DNA of 64,000 nt from JBBSNV01 sp964458605 (lineage in GTDB: Bacteria; Pseudomonadota; Alphaproteobacteria; Reyranellales; JAQSWP01). Made by a program: the position numbers and the translations under genes. The DNA lies in assembly GCA_964458605.1 (NCBI GenBank), contig CAYWLS010000015.1, positions 41,673 through 105,672 of the forward strand. Direction: 5' to 3'. The notes beneath the pieces are model-generated. The model saw nothing but the letters and a program-made list of their open reading frames with translations, was not told where the DNA came from and searched no databases. Positions 44,836-53,876 of the stretch are shown piece after piece (positions within the stretch are counted from its first letter, which is position 1; each line of letters opens with the position of its first letter).

Positions 44836-44868
44836 TTGTCTATATGAAATGATGATTTCATATTGACA
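44836..44868. promoter_or_regulatory. Overlapping divergent promoters with perfect palindrome (IclR operator candidate)
   Basis: ATATGAAAT-GATG-ATTTCATAT (44842-44863) is a perfect 9-bp inverted repeat. Rightward, TTGTCT (44836-44841), a 17-bp gap and CATATT (44859-44864) form a plausible promoter for the MaoC-like gene. Leftward, TTGTCA (complement of 44863-44868) and CATATA about 17 bp on suit the IclR gene. A regulator bound to the palindrome would cover both. Confidence 0.6.
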
Positions 44869-44977
44869 ACGATTGTTCCTCAAGGCTTGTTCTGTGTCAC
44901 GCACAAAAGCGTGGCCCGTCCTTCGCACCTGCAACATCGTGGCGAGGGTGGCGGCGACGCCCGCGATGGAGGAAACG

Positions 44978-46153
44978 ATGCAGCAGACGCAGCAGGCCGC
45001 GCAGAAACCCGCCAACACCCTGTTCCCCAAGATCACCGACGAGGGCCTGGCCGAGCTGCGCTCGCGCATTGGCATCAAGATCGAGAACACGCTCGAGCCG
45101 TGGTGCTACGAGGCCACGCGCGACAATATCCGCCACTACGCCCACGGCATCGGCGACGACAATCCGCTATGGTGCGATCCCGACTACGCCGCCAAGGCGC
45201 GCTTCGGCACCATCGTGGCGCCGCCCAGCTTCCTGTTCGCCTGCAGCCGCATCATCTCCGGCTATGTCGGCGGCCTGGCCGGCGTGCATGCCATGTGGGC
45301 CGGCGCCGAGTGGACCTGGCACAAGCCGATCCGGCGCAACGACAGCTTCCGCACCGAGGCGTGGCTGAAGGATCTGATCGTCCACGACACGCGCTTCGCC
45401 GGCAAGGCGGTGCAGCAGATCTATCACGTGCGCTTCTTCAACCAGAACGACGAGCTGGTGGCCGAGGCCGATTCCTGGTGCTTCCGCACCGACCGCGACA
45501 TGGCGCGCGAGCAGGGCACCAAATACACCGAGGTGCGCGCCCGGCCGCCGCACAAATACAGCGACGAAGAGATCGCCAAGGTCTACGACCTCTACGCCAA
45601 CGAGGAAGTGCGCGGCGCCACGCCGCGCTACTGGGAAGATGTCAAGGAAGGCGAAGAGCTGCGCACCATGGTCAAGGGGCCGATGACCGTGACCGGCTTC
45701 ATCGCCTATGCCCAGGGCTGGGGCGGCCTCTATATCCGCGCCAACAAGCTGAACTACAAGCAGGTCAGCAAGCATCCCGGCCTGGGCATCAAGAACCGCT
45801 TCGGCATTCCCGACTGCCCCGAGCGCGTGCATTGGGAGCACGACTTCGCCGCCATGGTCGGTGCGCCCGGCGTCTACGATTACGGCCCGGAGCGCTGTTC
45901 CTGGCTGATCCACCATCTGACCAACTGGATGGGCGATGCCGGCTTCGTGCGCCGCGCCTCGTGCAAGATCCGCCGCCACAACCCCGAAGGCGACGTACTG
46001 TATTTCAAGGCCCAGGTGGTGCGCAAATACGTCGAGAACGGCAAGCACCTGGTCGAGATCTCGCAGCAGGCGCACAACCAGGACGGCGAGCTGTCGGTGG
46101 TCGGCAGCGGCGTGGTCGAGCTGCCCTCGCGCGCCGACAAGAGCCGCGGCTGA
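44978..46153 (+). CDS. MaoC/FAS1-like dehydratase-domain acyl dehydratase
   Basis: The 391-aa protein carries two hot-dog-fold halves. The N-terminal half has NIRHYAHGIGDDNPLWCDPD and GTIVAPPSFLFACS, typical of the MaoC-like/FAS1-like dehydratase group; the C-terminal half has EDVKEGEELRTMVKGPMTVT and YDYGPERCSWLIHHLTNWMG. Such enzymes hydrate enoyl-CoA or dehydrate hydroxyacyl-CoA. ATG 44978 follows GGAGG. It lies 19 bp before an acyl-CoA ligase gene, so the pair could activate and then hydrate an acid. Confidence 0.88.
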   Translation: MQQTQQAAQKPANTLFPKITDEGLAELRSRIGIKIENTLEPWCYEATRDNIRHYAHGIGDDNPLWCDPDYAAKARFGTIVAPPSFLFACSRIISGYVGGLAGVHAMWAGAEWTWHKPIRRNDSFRTEAWLKDLIVHDTRFAGKAVQQIYHVRFFNQNDELVAEADSWCFRTDRDMAREQGTKYTEVRARPPHKYSDEEIAKVYDLYANEEVRGATPRYWEDVKEGEELRTMVKGPMTVTGFIAYAQGWGGLYIRANKLNYKQVSKHPGLGIKNRFGIPDCPERVHWEHDFAAMVGAPGVYDYGPERCSWLIHHLTNWMGDAGFVRRASCKIRRHNPEGDVLYFKAQVVRKYVENGKHLVEISQQAHNQDGELSVVGSGVVELPSRADKSRG

Positions 46154-46172
46154 GCGCAGGGAGCCGCCGGCC

Positions 46173-47735
46173 ATGGCGCTGCTGACCGATTACACGAGCT
46201 TCGCCGACGCCCAGGCGCATTTCTCGGCCGAGGGCCTGTGGGATCTGATGGACGGCAATCGTGAGGCGATGAACATCGCCCACGAATGCATCGACCGCCA
46301 TGTCGGCCGCGATGCCGATGGCGCCGACAAGGTGGCGGTGCGGCTGGCCTTTGCCGACGGCAGCAGCGAGGCGATCAGCTTCAAGCGCATCGCCGAGGCC
46401 TCGGCGCAATTCGCCAACTACCTGGTGGCCAGGGGCGTCAAGCACGGCGATCGCGTCGCCATCATGCTCGACCCGTCCTTCGCCTTCTATGTCGGGCTGT
46501 TCGGCGCCATGAAGATGGGCGCCGTCGCGGTGCCGCTGTTCACCCTGTTCGGCGCCGACGGCTTGCGGCTGCGGGTCGACGACTGTTCGCCCAAGCTGCT
46601 GCTGACCAACGCCGAGAAGGCGCCGATCTGCCAGGGGTTGGCCGGCGTCGAGGTGGTGGTGGCCGACGATGGGTTCTTCGCCGAACTGGCCGGGTTCACG
46701 CCGCGCTATATCGTCGACACGCGGGCCGAGGATCTGGCTGCCTTCCAGTACACCTCGGGCACGACGCGCGAACTGCCGGAAGCCGTGCGCCACACCCATC
46801 GCTCGATCGTCACCCTGATGGTGGCGGCGCTGTACGGCACCGGCATCCGGCCGGGCGATCGCTATTTCTGTCCGTCGTCGCCGGCCTGGGGTCACGGGCT
46901 GTGGCACGGCACGCTTGCTCCTTTGGCGCTGGGCATCACCACCGGCACCATCTCGGGCCGGTTCGATCCGTTGCGGCTGATGCAGGCGCTGCAGGATTTC
47001 AAGATCACCAACCTGTCGGCCGCCGCCACGCATTACCGCATGATGAAGAATTCCGGCGCGGCGCAGAATTATCGCTTCTGCATCGAGAAGCTGTCCTTCA
47101 CCGGCGAGCCGGTCGACAGCGAGACGCGCAAATTCGCCGAGGCCAGGTTCGGCGCGCCGCTCTGCAGCATCTACGGCACCACCGAGATCGGCGTCATCCT
47201 GGTCGACTATCCCGGCGCCAAAGACCACAAGGTCAAGCCCGACTCCTTGGGCAAGCCGATCCCCGGCGCGCGCATCGAGGTGCAGGATTCCGAGGGCCGG
47301 CCGTGCCCGCCCGGCACGATCGGCGAGATCAAGCTGTGGCGGCGCGGCGAATGGTTCCCGACCAAGGATCTCGGCCGCATCGACGAAGACGGCTATTTCT
47401 ATCACGCCGGCCGGGCCGACGACGTGATCATCTCGGCCGGCTGGACCATGAGTTCGGTCGAGATCGAGAACGCCATCCTCAAGCATCCCGACGTGCGCGA
47501 GGCCGCCGCGATCGGCGTGCCCGATGCCACGCGCGGCCAGGTGGTCAAGGCGTTCGTGGTGTCGGCGCGTTCGGGCGACGAGGCTTTCGCCAAGGAGATC
47601 CAGGAGCTGGTGCGCAACCGGCTCAGCCAGCACGAATATCCGCGCCAGGTGGCGTTCGTCGCCGAGCTGCCCAAGACCCCGGCCGGCAAGGTCAACCGCA
47701 AGGTGCTGCGCGATCGCGAGCGCGCCGCCGCCTGA
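46173..47735 (+). CDS. Acyl-CoA synthetase (acetyl/benzoate-CoA ligase-like, AMP-forming)
   Basis: The 520-aa enzyme has the adenylation core FQYTSGTTRELPEAVRHTHR, in which the usual Gly-x-Pro-Lys of the P-loop reads RELPEA, the CSIYGTTEIGVILVDYPG box, the DLGRIDEDGYFYHAGRADD hinge and the catalytic lysine in TPAGKVNRKVL. The P-loop variant is known in a subgroup close to acetyl-, medium-chain and benzoate-type ligases. It is the second gene of the plus-strand unit of this island; the acid is unknown. Confidence 0.9.
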   Translation: MALLTDYTSFADAQAHFSAEGLWDLMDGNREAMNIAHECIDRHVGRDADGADKVAVRLAFADGSSEAISFKRIAEASAQFANYLVARGVKHGDRVAIMLDPSFAFYVGLFGAMKMGAVAVPLFTLFGADGLRLRVDDCSPKLLLTNAEKAPICQGLAGVEVVVADDGFFAELAGFTPRYIVDTRAEDLAAFQYTSGTTRELPEAVRHTHRSIVTLMVAALYGTGIRPGDRYFCPSSPAWGHGLWHGTLAPLALGITTGTISGRFDPLRLMQALQDFKITNLSAAATHYRMMKNSGAAQNYRFCIEKLSFTGEPVDSETRKFAEARFGAPLCSIYGTTEIGVILVDYPGAKDHKVKPDSLGKPIPGARIEVQDSEGRPCPPGTIGEIKLWRRGEWFPTKDLGRIDEDGYFYHAGRADDVIISAGWTMSSVEIENAILKHPDVREAAAIGVPDATRGQVVKAFVVSARSGDEAFAKEIQELVRNRLSQHEYPRQVAFVAELPKTPAGKVNRKVLRDRERAAA

Positions 47736-48045
47736 GCGGCGACGAGTGTATCTGTGCCGCATATTTTTCGGCGCCGGCCGCCGGCGCCGCGGCCGATGTC
47801 TTTGCCGGTCGTCGAAAGGAATCGCGGGCATCGGTCGGCGGCCAGACCCGCCCTGCCACACCGCCGCCAGTCATGAACCTCTCGACCGGCTTTCCCCCGA
47901 TGCGGCAATATCAACCATCGGTGGTTCCGGAAGCGTGCCGCAGGCGGTCGTGCCGGCGCGCTTGCAAGCCGGAGAACGGGGCGCGTAGTATTCCACGCCC
48001 CATGACCGGACAGTCGATTCCAGTGCGCCGCTTCGCCTTGCCGCC
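47736..48045. other. Intergenic region upstream of MarR gene
   Basis: No gene is supported. It holds a small inverted repeat AACCA-TCGG-TGGTT at 47913-47926 and the end of the ligase transcript. The promoter of the MarR gene is presumably within it, but no clear hexamers were found. Confidence 0.4.
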
Positions 48046-48603
48046 ATGCCACCAGCCAAGCGTCGGCGCGCACCATCGGGCGCAGCCCGCGCCATGAAAC
48101 ACTCCGCACGCGAGATCGCCGATTTGTTCGACAAGCCGGGCCACCTGATCCGTCGCGCCCACCAGATCTCGGTGGCGGCGTTCGAGCAGGCCGCCGCGCC
48201 GTTCAAGATCACCGGGCCGCAGCACGTCATCATGACGACGCTCTACAAATGTCCCGGCGTCGACCAGACCGCGCTGGCCGGCATGGTGGCGCTCGACAAG
48301 GTCACCACCGGCGACATCGTCATGCGGCTGGAGCAGCGCGGCCTGGTGCGGCGCACGCGCTCGACCCGCAACCACCGCTCGCGCGCCGTGTCGCTGACCG
48401 CCGCCGGACGCAGAATGTTGCTGGACATGCAGTCGGTTGTCGAAAGCTCCAAGGAGGAGATCCTGCACAACCTGTCCGAGCGCGAGCGTACGGCGCTGAT
48501 GCGGCTGCTGCGCCGGCTGATCGGCGCCGACAAGCCGCCGGTTCTGGTCGAGATGCCGGCCAAGCCCGCGGCCCGCCTCAAGAAATCCGCTCGCTCGGAT
48601 TGA
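48046..48603 (+). CDS. MarR-family transcriptional regulator
   Basis: The product (185 aa from ATG 48046, or 169 aa from ATG 48094) has the winged-helix MarR core: ITGPQHVIMTTLYKCPGVDQ, ALAGMVALDKVTTGDIVMRL and the wing LVRRTRSTRNHRSRAVSLTA. MarR proteins repress degradative operons until an aromatic ligand binds; NicR of the nicotinate pathway is of this family. It immediately precedes the Rieske/Liv/NicX-like operon, from which it is separated by a palindromic site, so that operon is the likely target. The N-terminal 16 residues are basic and may not be translated. Confidence 0.88.
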   Translation: MPPAKRRRAPSGAARAMKHSAREIADLFDKPGHLIRRAHQISVAAFEQAAAPFKITGPQHVIMTTLYKCPGVDQTALAGMVALDKVTTGDIVMRLEQRGLVRRTRSTRNHRSRAVSLTAAGRRMLLDMQSVVESSKEEILHNLSERERTALMRLLRRLIGADKPPVLVEMPAKPAARLKKSARSD

Positions 48604-48650
48604 GGCCTGGCGCGGCATCGGCGCCCGTTCGGAATAAAACTAAGACGCAA

Positions 48651-48707
48651 TTGACAAGCGCGGGACCGGATGGCTACCTTTGTGAGTAAGTATACGAACT
48701 GACAAAG
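48651..48707 (+). promoter_or_regulatory. Promoter with overlapping palindromic operator (MarR site candidate)
   Basis: TTGACA (48651-48656) with TACCTT about 18 bp downstream is a plausible promoter. A 30-bp imperfect palindrome at 48678-48707 overlaps the end of the -10 and the likely start point: CTTTGT and ACAAAG at the ends, AGT and ACT inside, and GTATAC in the centre. Size, symmetry and place suit a repressor dimer such as the adjacent MarR protein. Confidence 0.55.
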
Positions 48708-48764
48708 CGCGCCAGCCGACCAGCCCGCCCGCCGGTGGCCCGCGCCCATGATGGAGTGCGCAAC

Positions 48765-49931
48765 GTGACGGCCAACGGCAGCAATGGCATGGCGGACAAG
48801 GAAATTCTGGCCGACGTTCAGGGCATCCGCGTGCCGCTGGAGCGCGCGCGTCACCTGCCATCCTATTTCTACACCTCGCCCGAGGTGTTCGAGATCGAGA
48901 AGAACCGGCTGTTCTACCAGGACTGGCTGTGCGTCGGCCGCGCCGAGGAGATCGCCAAGCCCGGCGACTATTTCACCTTCAAGGTGATCGACGAGCCGAT
49001 CGTGGTGTGCCGCAACCGCCAGGGCGAGGTCGCCGCCTTCTCCAACACCTGCGCCCATCGCGGCGTCGAGGTGGCCAAGGGCGCCGGCAATACCCGCGCT
49101 TTCGTCTGCCCCTATCACGCCTGGAGCTACGACCTCGACGGCAAGCTGATCGGCGCCTCGCATATGGCCCAGGCCGAAGGCTTCGACGTCGGCTCGTGCC
49201 GCCTGCCGAAGCTGCCGGTCGGGCAGTGGGGCGGCTGGATCTTCGTCAGCCTGGCCGACCAGCCGCTGCCGTTCGAGCAGTATATCGGCCGCTTCGATCG
49301 CGAGTTCGCCTTCCTGCACCCGGAGCAATGCCGGCTGGCCACGCGCATCGTGTTCGATCTTGATTGCAACTGGAAATTCGTGGTCGAGAATCTGTTCGAC
49401 GTCTACCACGCCAAGGTGGTGCACGCGAAATCCTTCGGCAAGTACCGCGACGACGTCGACTATTTCGCCACCGCGCGCGGCCAGGATTCGACCATCGGCT
49501 ACTACAACTCCGCTGCGCTGGTGCCCGGCGGCAAGAGCCTGTTCGGCAACATGCCGTGGCTGGCCGACAAGCCGCCGACCTTCGCCTGCCTGGGCCACCT
49601 GCCGCCCAATCTGCAGATGTTCGGCCGCTGCGACGCCATCGTCACCGACACGATCTGGCCGGTGACGCCGGAAAAGACGCGGCTGCTGCTGCATGTGCTG
49701 TTTCCCGAGGCGGTGTTCCAGGATCCGGCCTTCGAGGACAAGCTCAAGGTCTATCGCGACTTCCAGACCCAGGTGATCGAGGAGGACCGCGAGCTGGTCA
49801 ATTCGCTGCAGAAAGGCGCCCATTCGCGCAAGTTCCGGCCCGGCCGCATGTCGTATCTCGAGCACGGCGTCTACAACGTCATCAACTATCAGATCGACCG
49901 CATCTACGGCGATCTGCGCGGGCGCGTTTAG
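48765..49931 (+). CDS. Rieske [2Fe-2S] aromatic ring-hydroxylating oxygenase, alpha-type
   Basis: The 388-aa protein has the Rieske centre in CAHRGVEVAKGAGN through CPYHAWSY (CxH-x16-CxxH) and a mononuclear iron site in NWKFVVENLFDVYHAKVVH. No beta subunit, ferredoxin or reductase gene is next to it, so it resembles single-subunit oxygenases that borrow an external reductase. The likely role is oxidation or demethylation of an aromatic or N-heterocyclic compound. GTG 48765 is chosen because GGAG precedes it at proper spacing. It is the first gene of the plus-strand operon. Confidence 0.9.
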   Translation: MTANGSNGMADKEILADVQGIRVPLERARHLPSYFYTSPEVFEIEKNRLFYQDWLCVGRAEEIAKPGDYFTFKVIDEPIVVCRNRQGEVAAFSNTCAHRGVEVAKGAGNTRAFVCPYHAWSYDLDGKLIGASHMAQAEGFDVGSCRLPKLPVGQWGGWIFVSLADQPLPFEQYIGRFDREFAFLHPEQCRLATRIVFDLDCNWKFVVENLFDVYHAKVVHAKSFGKYRDDVDYFATARGQDSTIGYYNSAALVPGGKSLFGNMPWLADKPPTFACLGHLPPNLQMFGRCDAIVTDTIWPVTPEKTRLLLHVLFPEAVFQDPAFEDKLKVYRDFQTQVIEEDRELVNSLQKGAHSRKFRPGRMSYLEHGVYNVINYQIDRIYGDLRGRV

Positions 49932-50050
49932 CGGGCGTTTCGGCAGGGTCCGCCGAGCCAGGGAAAGTCGAGGGCGGAAACGGCGTGTCGCGGGCCGTCG
50001 CGTACAATCAAACAGGCGCCTATAGCGCCGCAACAACAGGGATGGCAAAG

Positions 50051-51280
50051 ATGTCGCAGAATCTGATCACACGCCGCCGGCTGCTGGGCGCGGCCGGCGC
50101 CGGCGCCTTCGCGGCGACCTTCGGCACCAATTTCCCGCTGCGCGCCAACGAGCCGTTCCGCATCGGCGCGCTCAATCCGGTGACCGGCGCCGGCAGCCTG
50201 TACGGCGCCGGCATGCAGAAGGCGATCCAGTTCTCGGCCGACGAAGTCAATGCGGCGGGCGGCGCCGGCGGCCGTATGCTGGAAGTCTATACCGAGGACG
50301 ACCAGACCCAGCCCGATGCCGGCGTGCTGGCGGCCAAGCGCCTGATCGAGGTCAAGAAGGTGCACGCCATCATGGGCACCTGGTCGTCCGGCGTGGTGCT
50401 GGCGGTGATGCCGATCCAGGAAGCCGCCAACGTCATCCACATGACCAGCGGCGGCGCCAGCCAGATCACCACCGAAGACAAGAAGGACCTGGTGTTCCGC
50501 TTCTCGACCACCGGCCAGCGCTCCGGCGCGGCGATCGCCCAGATCCTGGCCAGGCAGGGGGTCAAGCGCGTCGCCACCATGGCTTTCAACAACGCCTCCG
50601 GCCGCGACATCGTCGCCGGCGCCAAGGCGGCGTGGGAGAAGATGGGCAACAAGCTGGTGGGCGAGGTGATCTACGAGCCCAACCAGCCCAGCTACCAGTC
50701 CGAACTGCAGAAGGCGCTGGCCGGCGATCCCGAAGTCATCATCCTGGGCGCCTATGTGCCGGACACCACCCTGATCGTGCGCAGCGCCTTCCAGCTCGGC
50801 TCCAAGGTGCGCTTCATCGGTCCGGGCTACGCCGTCAACGCCAAGCTGGTGCAGTCGCTGGGCGCGGAAGCCACCGAGGGGCTGATGGCGGTCGACTACG
50901 TCTCGGCGCTGGACAACGCCGCCTACAAGCATTTCGCCGAGCGCTACAAGGCGGTGGTGGGCGGTGCCGAGGGCGACGACTTTTTCGCCGCCTGCGCCTA
51001 CGACATGGTGCAGGTCACGGCACTGGCGATCGAGGCGGCGCAGGGCGCGACCGACAATTTCAAGATCGTCGCCAAGCTGCGCGAGGTGGCCAACCCGCCG
51101 GGCGAGACGGTGTCCGGCTTCGCCCAGGGCAAGGCGCTGCTCAAGGCCGGCAAGAAGATCAATTACGAGGGCGCCGGCGGCCCGATCGACTTCGACGAGA
51201 ACGGCGACGTGCGGCCGCTGTTCAAGCTGTCGACCTTCAAGGGCGGCAAGCTGGAATTCCGCGAAATGATCGCCCTCTAA
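50051..51280 (+). CDS. livK: Periplasmic substrate-binding protein of Liv system 2
   Basis: The 409-aa protein has a Tat-like signal (TRRRLLGAAGAGAFAATFG) and the Leu-binding fold: FRIGALNPVTGAGSLYGAGM, MLEVYTEDDQTQPDAGVLAA and WSSGVVLAVMPIQEAANVIH. It differs clearly from the protein of system 1, so the two transporters probably bring in different compounds. ATG 50051 has AGGG at about nine bases; ATG 50042 is an alternative. It lies 119 bp after the Rieske gene. Confidence 0.91.
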   Translation: MSQNLITRRRLLGAAGAGAFAATFGTNFPLRANEPFRIGALNPVTGAGSLYGAGMQKAIQFSADEVNAAGGAGGRMLEVYTEDDQTQPDAGVLAAKRLIEVKKVHAIMGTWSSGVVLAVMPIQEAANVIHMTSGGASQITTEDKKDLVFRFSTTGQRSGAAIAQILARQGVKRVATMAFNNASGRDIVAGAKAAWEKMGNKLVGEVIYEPNQPSYQSELQKALAGDPEVIILGAYVPDTTLIVRSAFQLGSKVRFIGPGYAVNAKLVQSLGAEATEGLMAVDYVSALDNAAYKHFAERYKAVVGGAEGDDFFAACAYDMVQVTALAIEAAQGATDNFKIVAKLREVANPPGETVSGFAQGKALLKAGKKINYEGAGGPIDFDENGDVRPLFKLSTFKGGKLEFREMIAL

Positions 51281-51361
51281 GGCGCGGGATTCGCTCGCGA
51301 TCGGCGTCGGCGTGCTGGCGCGGGCCCCAACCGGGCCGTTGCGTGTATGCTGGGATCGATC

Positions 51362-52237
51362 ATGACCACGGTGCTGTTCTTCAATCTGCTGCTCAACGGG
51401 CTGATCCAGGGATTCATCATCGGTCTGGCGGCGCTGGCGCTCAACATGGTGTTCGCCGTGGCGCGTTTCCCCAACGCCGCCACCGGCGACATCATGACGG
51501 CCGGCGCCTATGCCGGCATCGCTGCCCAGAGCCTGGGCATAGCCAGCACCGTGCTGCAATTCGTCGTCGCCATCCTGGCCGGGATGACGATCTGCCTGGC
51601 GATGTACGGGCTGGTGTTCCGCAAGCTGCAGGGCCGCTCCCTGCTGGCCGCCATGCTGGCCTCGATCGGCATCGCCTTCGTGATCCGCGCCGCCATCTTC
51701 CTGCTGGCCGGCCCCGAACAGCAGGTGTTCCAGATCCCGCTGGAGCGGGCCGTCCTGGTGCATGGCGTGGCGCTGCAGCCCAACACGCTGCGGCTGGGGC
51801 TGACGGCGATCGCCTGCATGGCGGCGGTGTTCATGGTGCTGCACCTGACGCCGATCGGCCGGCGCATGCGCGCGGTGGCCGACAATCCCACGCTGGCGCG
51901 GGCCGGCGGCATCCGCATCGAGCGGGTGATGATGGCGATGTGGGCGCTGGCCGGCGCGGTATGCGGCGTGGCCGGCATGGTGCTGGGCATCAACACCGTG
52001 GTGCTGCCGGAGGCTGGCTGGAACGTGCTGCTGCCGGCCTTCGCCGCCGCGGTGCTGGGCGGCGTCGGCAGCCCGGTCGGCGCCATCGTCGCCGGCGTGG
52101 CGCTGGGCGTGGCGCAGGAGCTGTCGACGCCGTTCGTCGGCTTCACCTACAAGATCGCGCTGTCCTTCGTGGTGCTGATCGTGATCCTGGCGGTGCGGCC
52201 GCGCGGCCTGTTCGGCGCGGCCAGCAGGGTGCGCTGA
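51362..52237 (+). CDS. livH: Liv-type ABC transporter permease LivH (system 2)
   Basis: The 291-aa permease begins TTVLFFNLLLNGLIQGFIIG and shows ARFPNAATGDIMTAGAYAGI in place of the usual NFAHGE-type text, and the coupling segment PIGRRMRAVADNPTLARAGG. I chose ATG 51362 because the start and length then match LivH of system 1; ATG 51347 is also in frame. The stop overlaps the LivM start by 1 bp (TGATG). Confidence 0.91.
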   Translation: MTTVLFFNLLLNGLIQGFIIGLAALALNMVFAVARFPNAATGDIMTAGAYAGIAAQSLGIASTVLQFVVAILAGMTICLAMYGLVFRKLQGRSLLAAMLASIGIAFVIRAAIFLLAGPEQQVFQIPLERAVLVHGVALQPNTLRLGLTAIACMAAVFMVLHLTPIGRRMRAVADNPTLARAGGIRIERVMMAMWALAGAVCGVAGMVLGINTVVLPEAGWNVLLPAFAAAVLGGVGSPVGAIVAGVALGVAQELSTPFVGFTYKIALSFVVLIVILAVRPRGLFGAASRVR

Positions 52238-53121
52238 TGCTGGGCTATCTCGCCGCCATCGCCATCGTCGTCGGCATCTACGCCCTGCTGACCCTGGGGC
52301 TGAACCTGCAGTTCGGCTTCACCGGGCTGATCAATTTCGGCCATGTCGGCTTCTTCGCCATCGGCGCCTACGGCTCGGCGCTGCTGACCCTGCACGGCGC
52401 GCCGTTCGTGGGCGGCTTCGCCGCCGCCATGATCCTGGCGGCGCTGGCTGCCTTGCCGCTGGGCCTGCTGGCGATCCGCCTGCGCGACGATTATCTGGCC
52501 ATCGTCACCTTGGGCTTTGCCGAGATCGTGCGCCTGGTGATCCAGAGCGAGCAGGAACTGACCGGCGGCGTGCAGGGGCTGAGCGGCATTCCCCGGCCGT
52601 TCGGCCAGTTGGGCGTGGGCCAGGCCGAATGGGCCTATCTCGGCCTGGTGCTGACGCTGGATGCGCTGGCGATCGGCGCCGTGGTGCTGCTGACGCGCAG
52701 CCCGTTCGGCCGGCTGATCAAGGCGGTGCGCGACGACGAGGTGGCGGTGCAGTCGCTGGGCAAGGATCCGGTCGGCGTGAAGATCCGCGTCTTCATGGTC
52801 GGCGCCAGCCTGGCCGGGCTGGCCGGCGCGCTCTACGCCCATTACATCACCTATTTGTCGCCCGACCAGTTCATCCCGCTGATCACCTTCTATGTGTGGA
52901 TGGCCATGATCATCGGCGGCACCGGTCGGATCGGCGGCACCTTGCTGGGCGCCGGCATCCTGGTGCTGATCCTGGAAGGCACCCGCTTCGTGCAGGACAT
53001 CGTGCCGGGCAGTTTCGGCCCGGAAATGGCCAGCATCCGGCTCGGCCTGATCGGCCTGTGCCTGATCCTGTTCGTGCTCTACCGGCCGCAGGGCCTGATC
53101 GGCGACAAGGCGCAGCGATGA
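52237..53121 (+). CDS. livM: Liv-type ABC transporter permease LivM (system 2)
   Basis: The 294-aa permease contains LNLQFGFTGLINFGHVGFFA, LRDDYLAIVTLGFAEIVRLV and the coupling segment SPFGRLIKAVRDDEVAVQSL. It forms the channel with LivH. Its stop overlaps the LivG start by 4 bp, so the transporter genes are translationally chained. Confidence 0.92.
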   Translation: MLGYLAAIAIVVGIYALLTLGLNLQFGFTGLINFGHVGFFAIGAYGSALLTLHGAPFVGGFAAAMILAALAALPLGLLAIRLRDDYLAIVTLGFAEIVRLVIQSEQELTGGVQGLSGIPRPFGQLGVGQAEWAYLGLVLTLDALAIGAVVLLTRSPFGRLIKAVRDDEVAVQSLGKDPVGVKIRVFMVGASLAGLAGALYAHYITYLSPDQFIPLITFYVWMAMIIGGTGRIGGTLLGAGILVLILEGTRFVQDIVPGSFGPEMASIRLGLIGLCLILFVLYRPQGLIGDKAQR

Positions 53122-53876
53122 GCCTGCAGGTCGCCAATGTCTCCAAGTCGCTGGGTGGCCTGCGCATCCTGCACGACGTGTCGCTCGAAGTCCCTGCAGC
53201 CGGGCTGGTCGGGCTGATCGGCCCCAACGGCGCGGGCAAGAGCACCCTGTTCGCCGTGATCAGCGGCTTCGAGCCGGCCGAGACCGGCAGCGTCGCCTTC
53301 GAATCGCAATCGCTGGGCGGGCTGTCGCCGCAGGCCCGCGCCCGGCGCGGCATCATGCGCACCTTCCAGGTGCCGCGGCCTTTCGCCTTCCTGTCGGTGC
53401 GCGAGAACCTGGCGGTGGCGGCGCCCGACCAGCGCGGCGAGCGGCTGATCAACGCCTTCGTGCCCCGGGCCGGGCTGCGCCGCGAGCAGGCCGCCATAAG
53501 CGACAAGGCGGATGAGGTGATGGCGCTGCTCAACCTCGGCGCCGTCGCCGAGCTGCCGGCCGGCCAGCTTTCCGGCGGCCAGCGCAAGCTGCTGGAGCTG
53601 GGCCGCATCCTGATGTCCGATCCGCGCATGATCCTGCTCGACGAGCCCTTCGCCGGCGTCAACCCGGTGCTGTACCAGGAGATCGCCGACCGCATCCTGG
53701 CGATCAACCGGCGCGGCGTCGGCTTCCTGATCGTCGAGCACAACATCGCCGTGCTGAGCCGCATGGTGCGCCATCTCTACGTGCTGGACCGCGGCCGCAT
53801 GCTGGCCGACGGCGTGCCGGGCGCGGTGCTGAAGGACGAGGCGGTGCGCGAGGCCTATATCGGGGGTCGCGCATGA
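53118..53876 (+). CDS. livG: Liv-type ABC transporter ATP-binding protein LivG (system 2)
   Basis: The 252-aa ATPase has Walker A GPNGAGKSTLF, the Q-loop region RTFQVPRPFAF, signature LSGGQRKLLELGRIL and Walker B MILLDEPFAGV. Both ends overlap neighbouring genes by 4 bp. Together with LivF it drives uptake by the second system. Confidence 0.93.
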   Translation: MSLQVANVSKSLGGLRILHDVSLEVPAAGLVGLIGPNGAGKSTLFAVISGFEPAETGSVAFESQSLGGLSPQARARRGIMRTFQVPRPFAFLSVRENLAVAAPDQRGERLINAFVPRAGLRREQAAISDKADEVMALLNLGAVAELPAGQLSGGQRKLLELGRILMSDPRMILLDEPFAGVNPVLYQEIADRILAINRRGVGFLIVEHNIAVLSRMVRHLYVLDRGRMLADGVPGAVLKDEAVREAYIGGRA

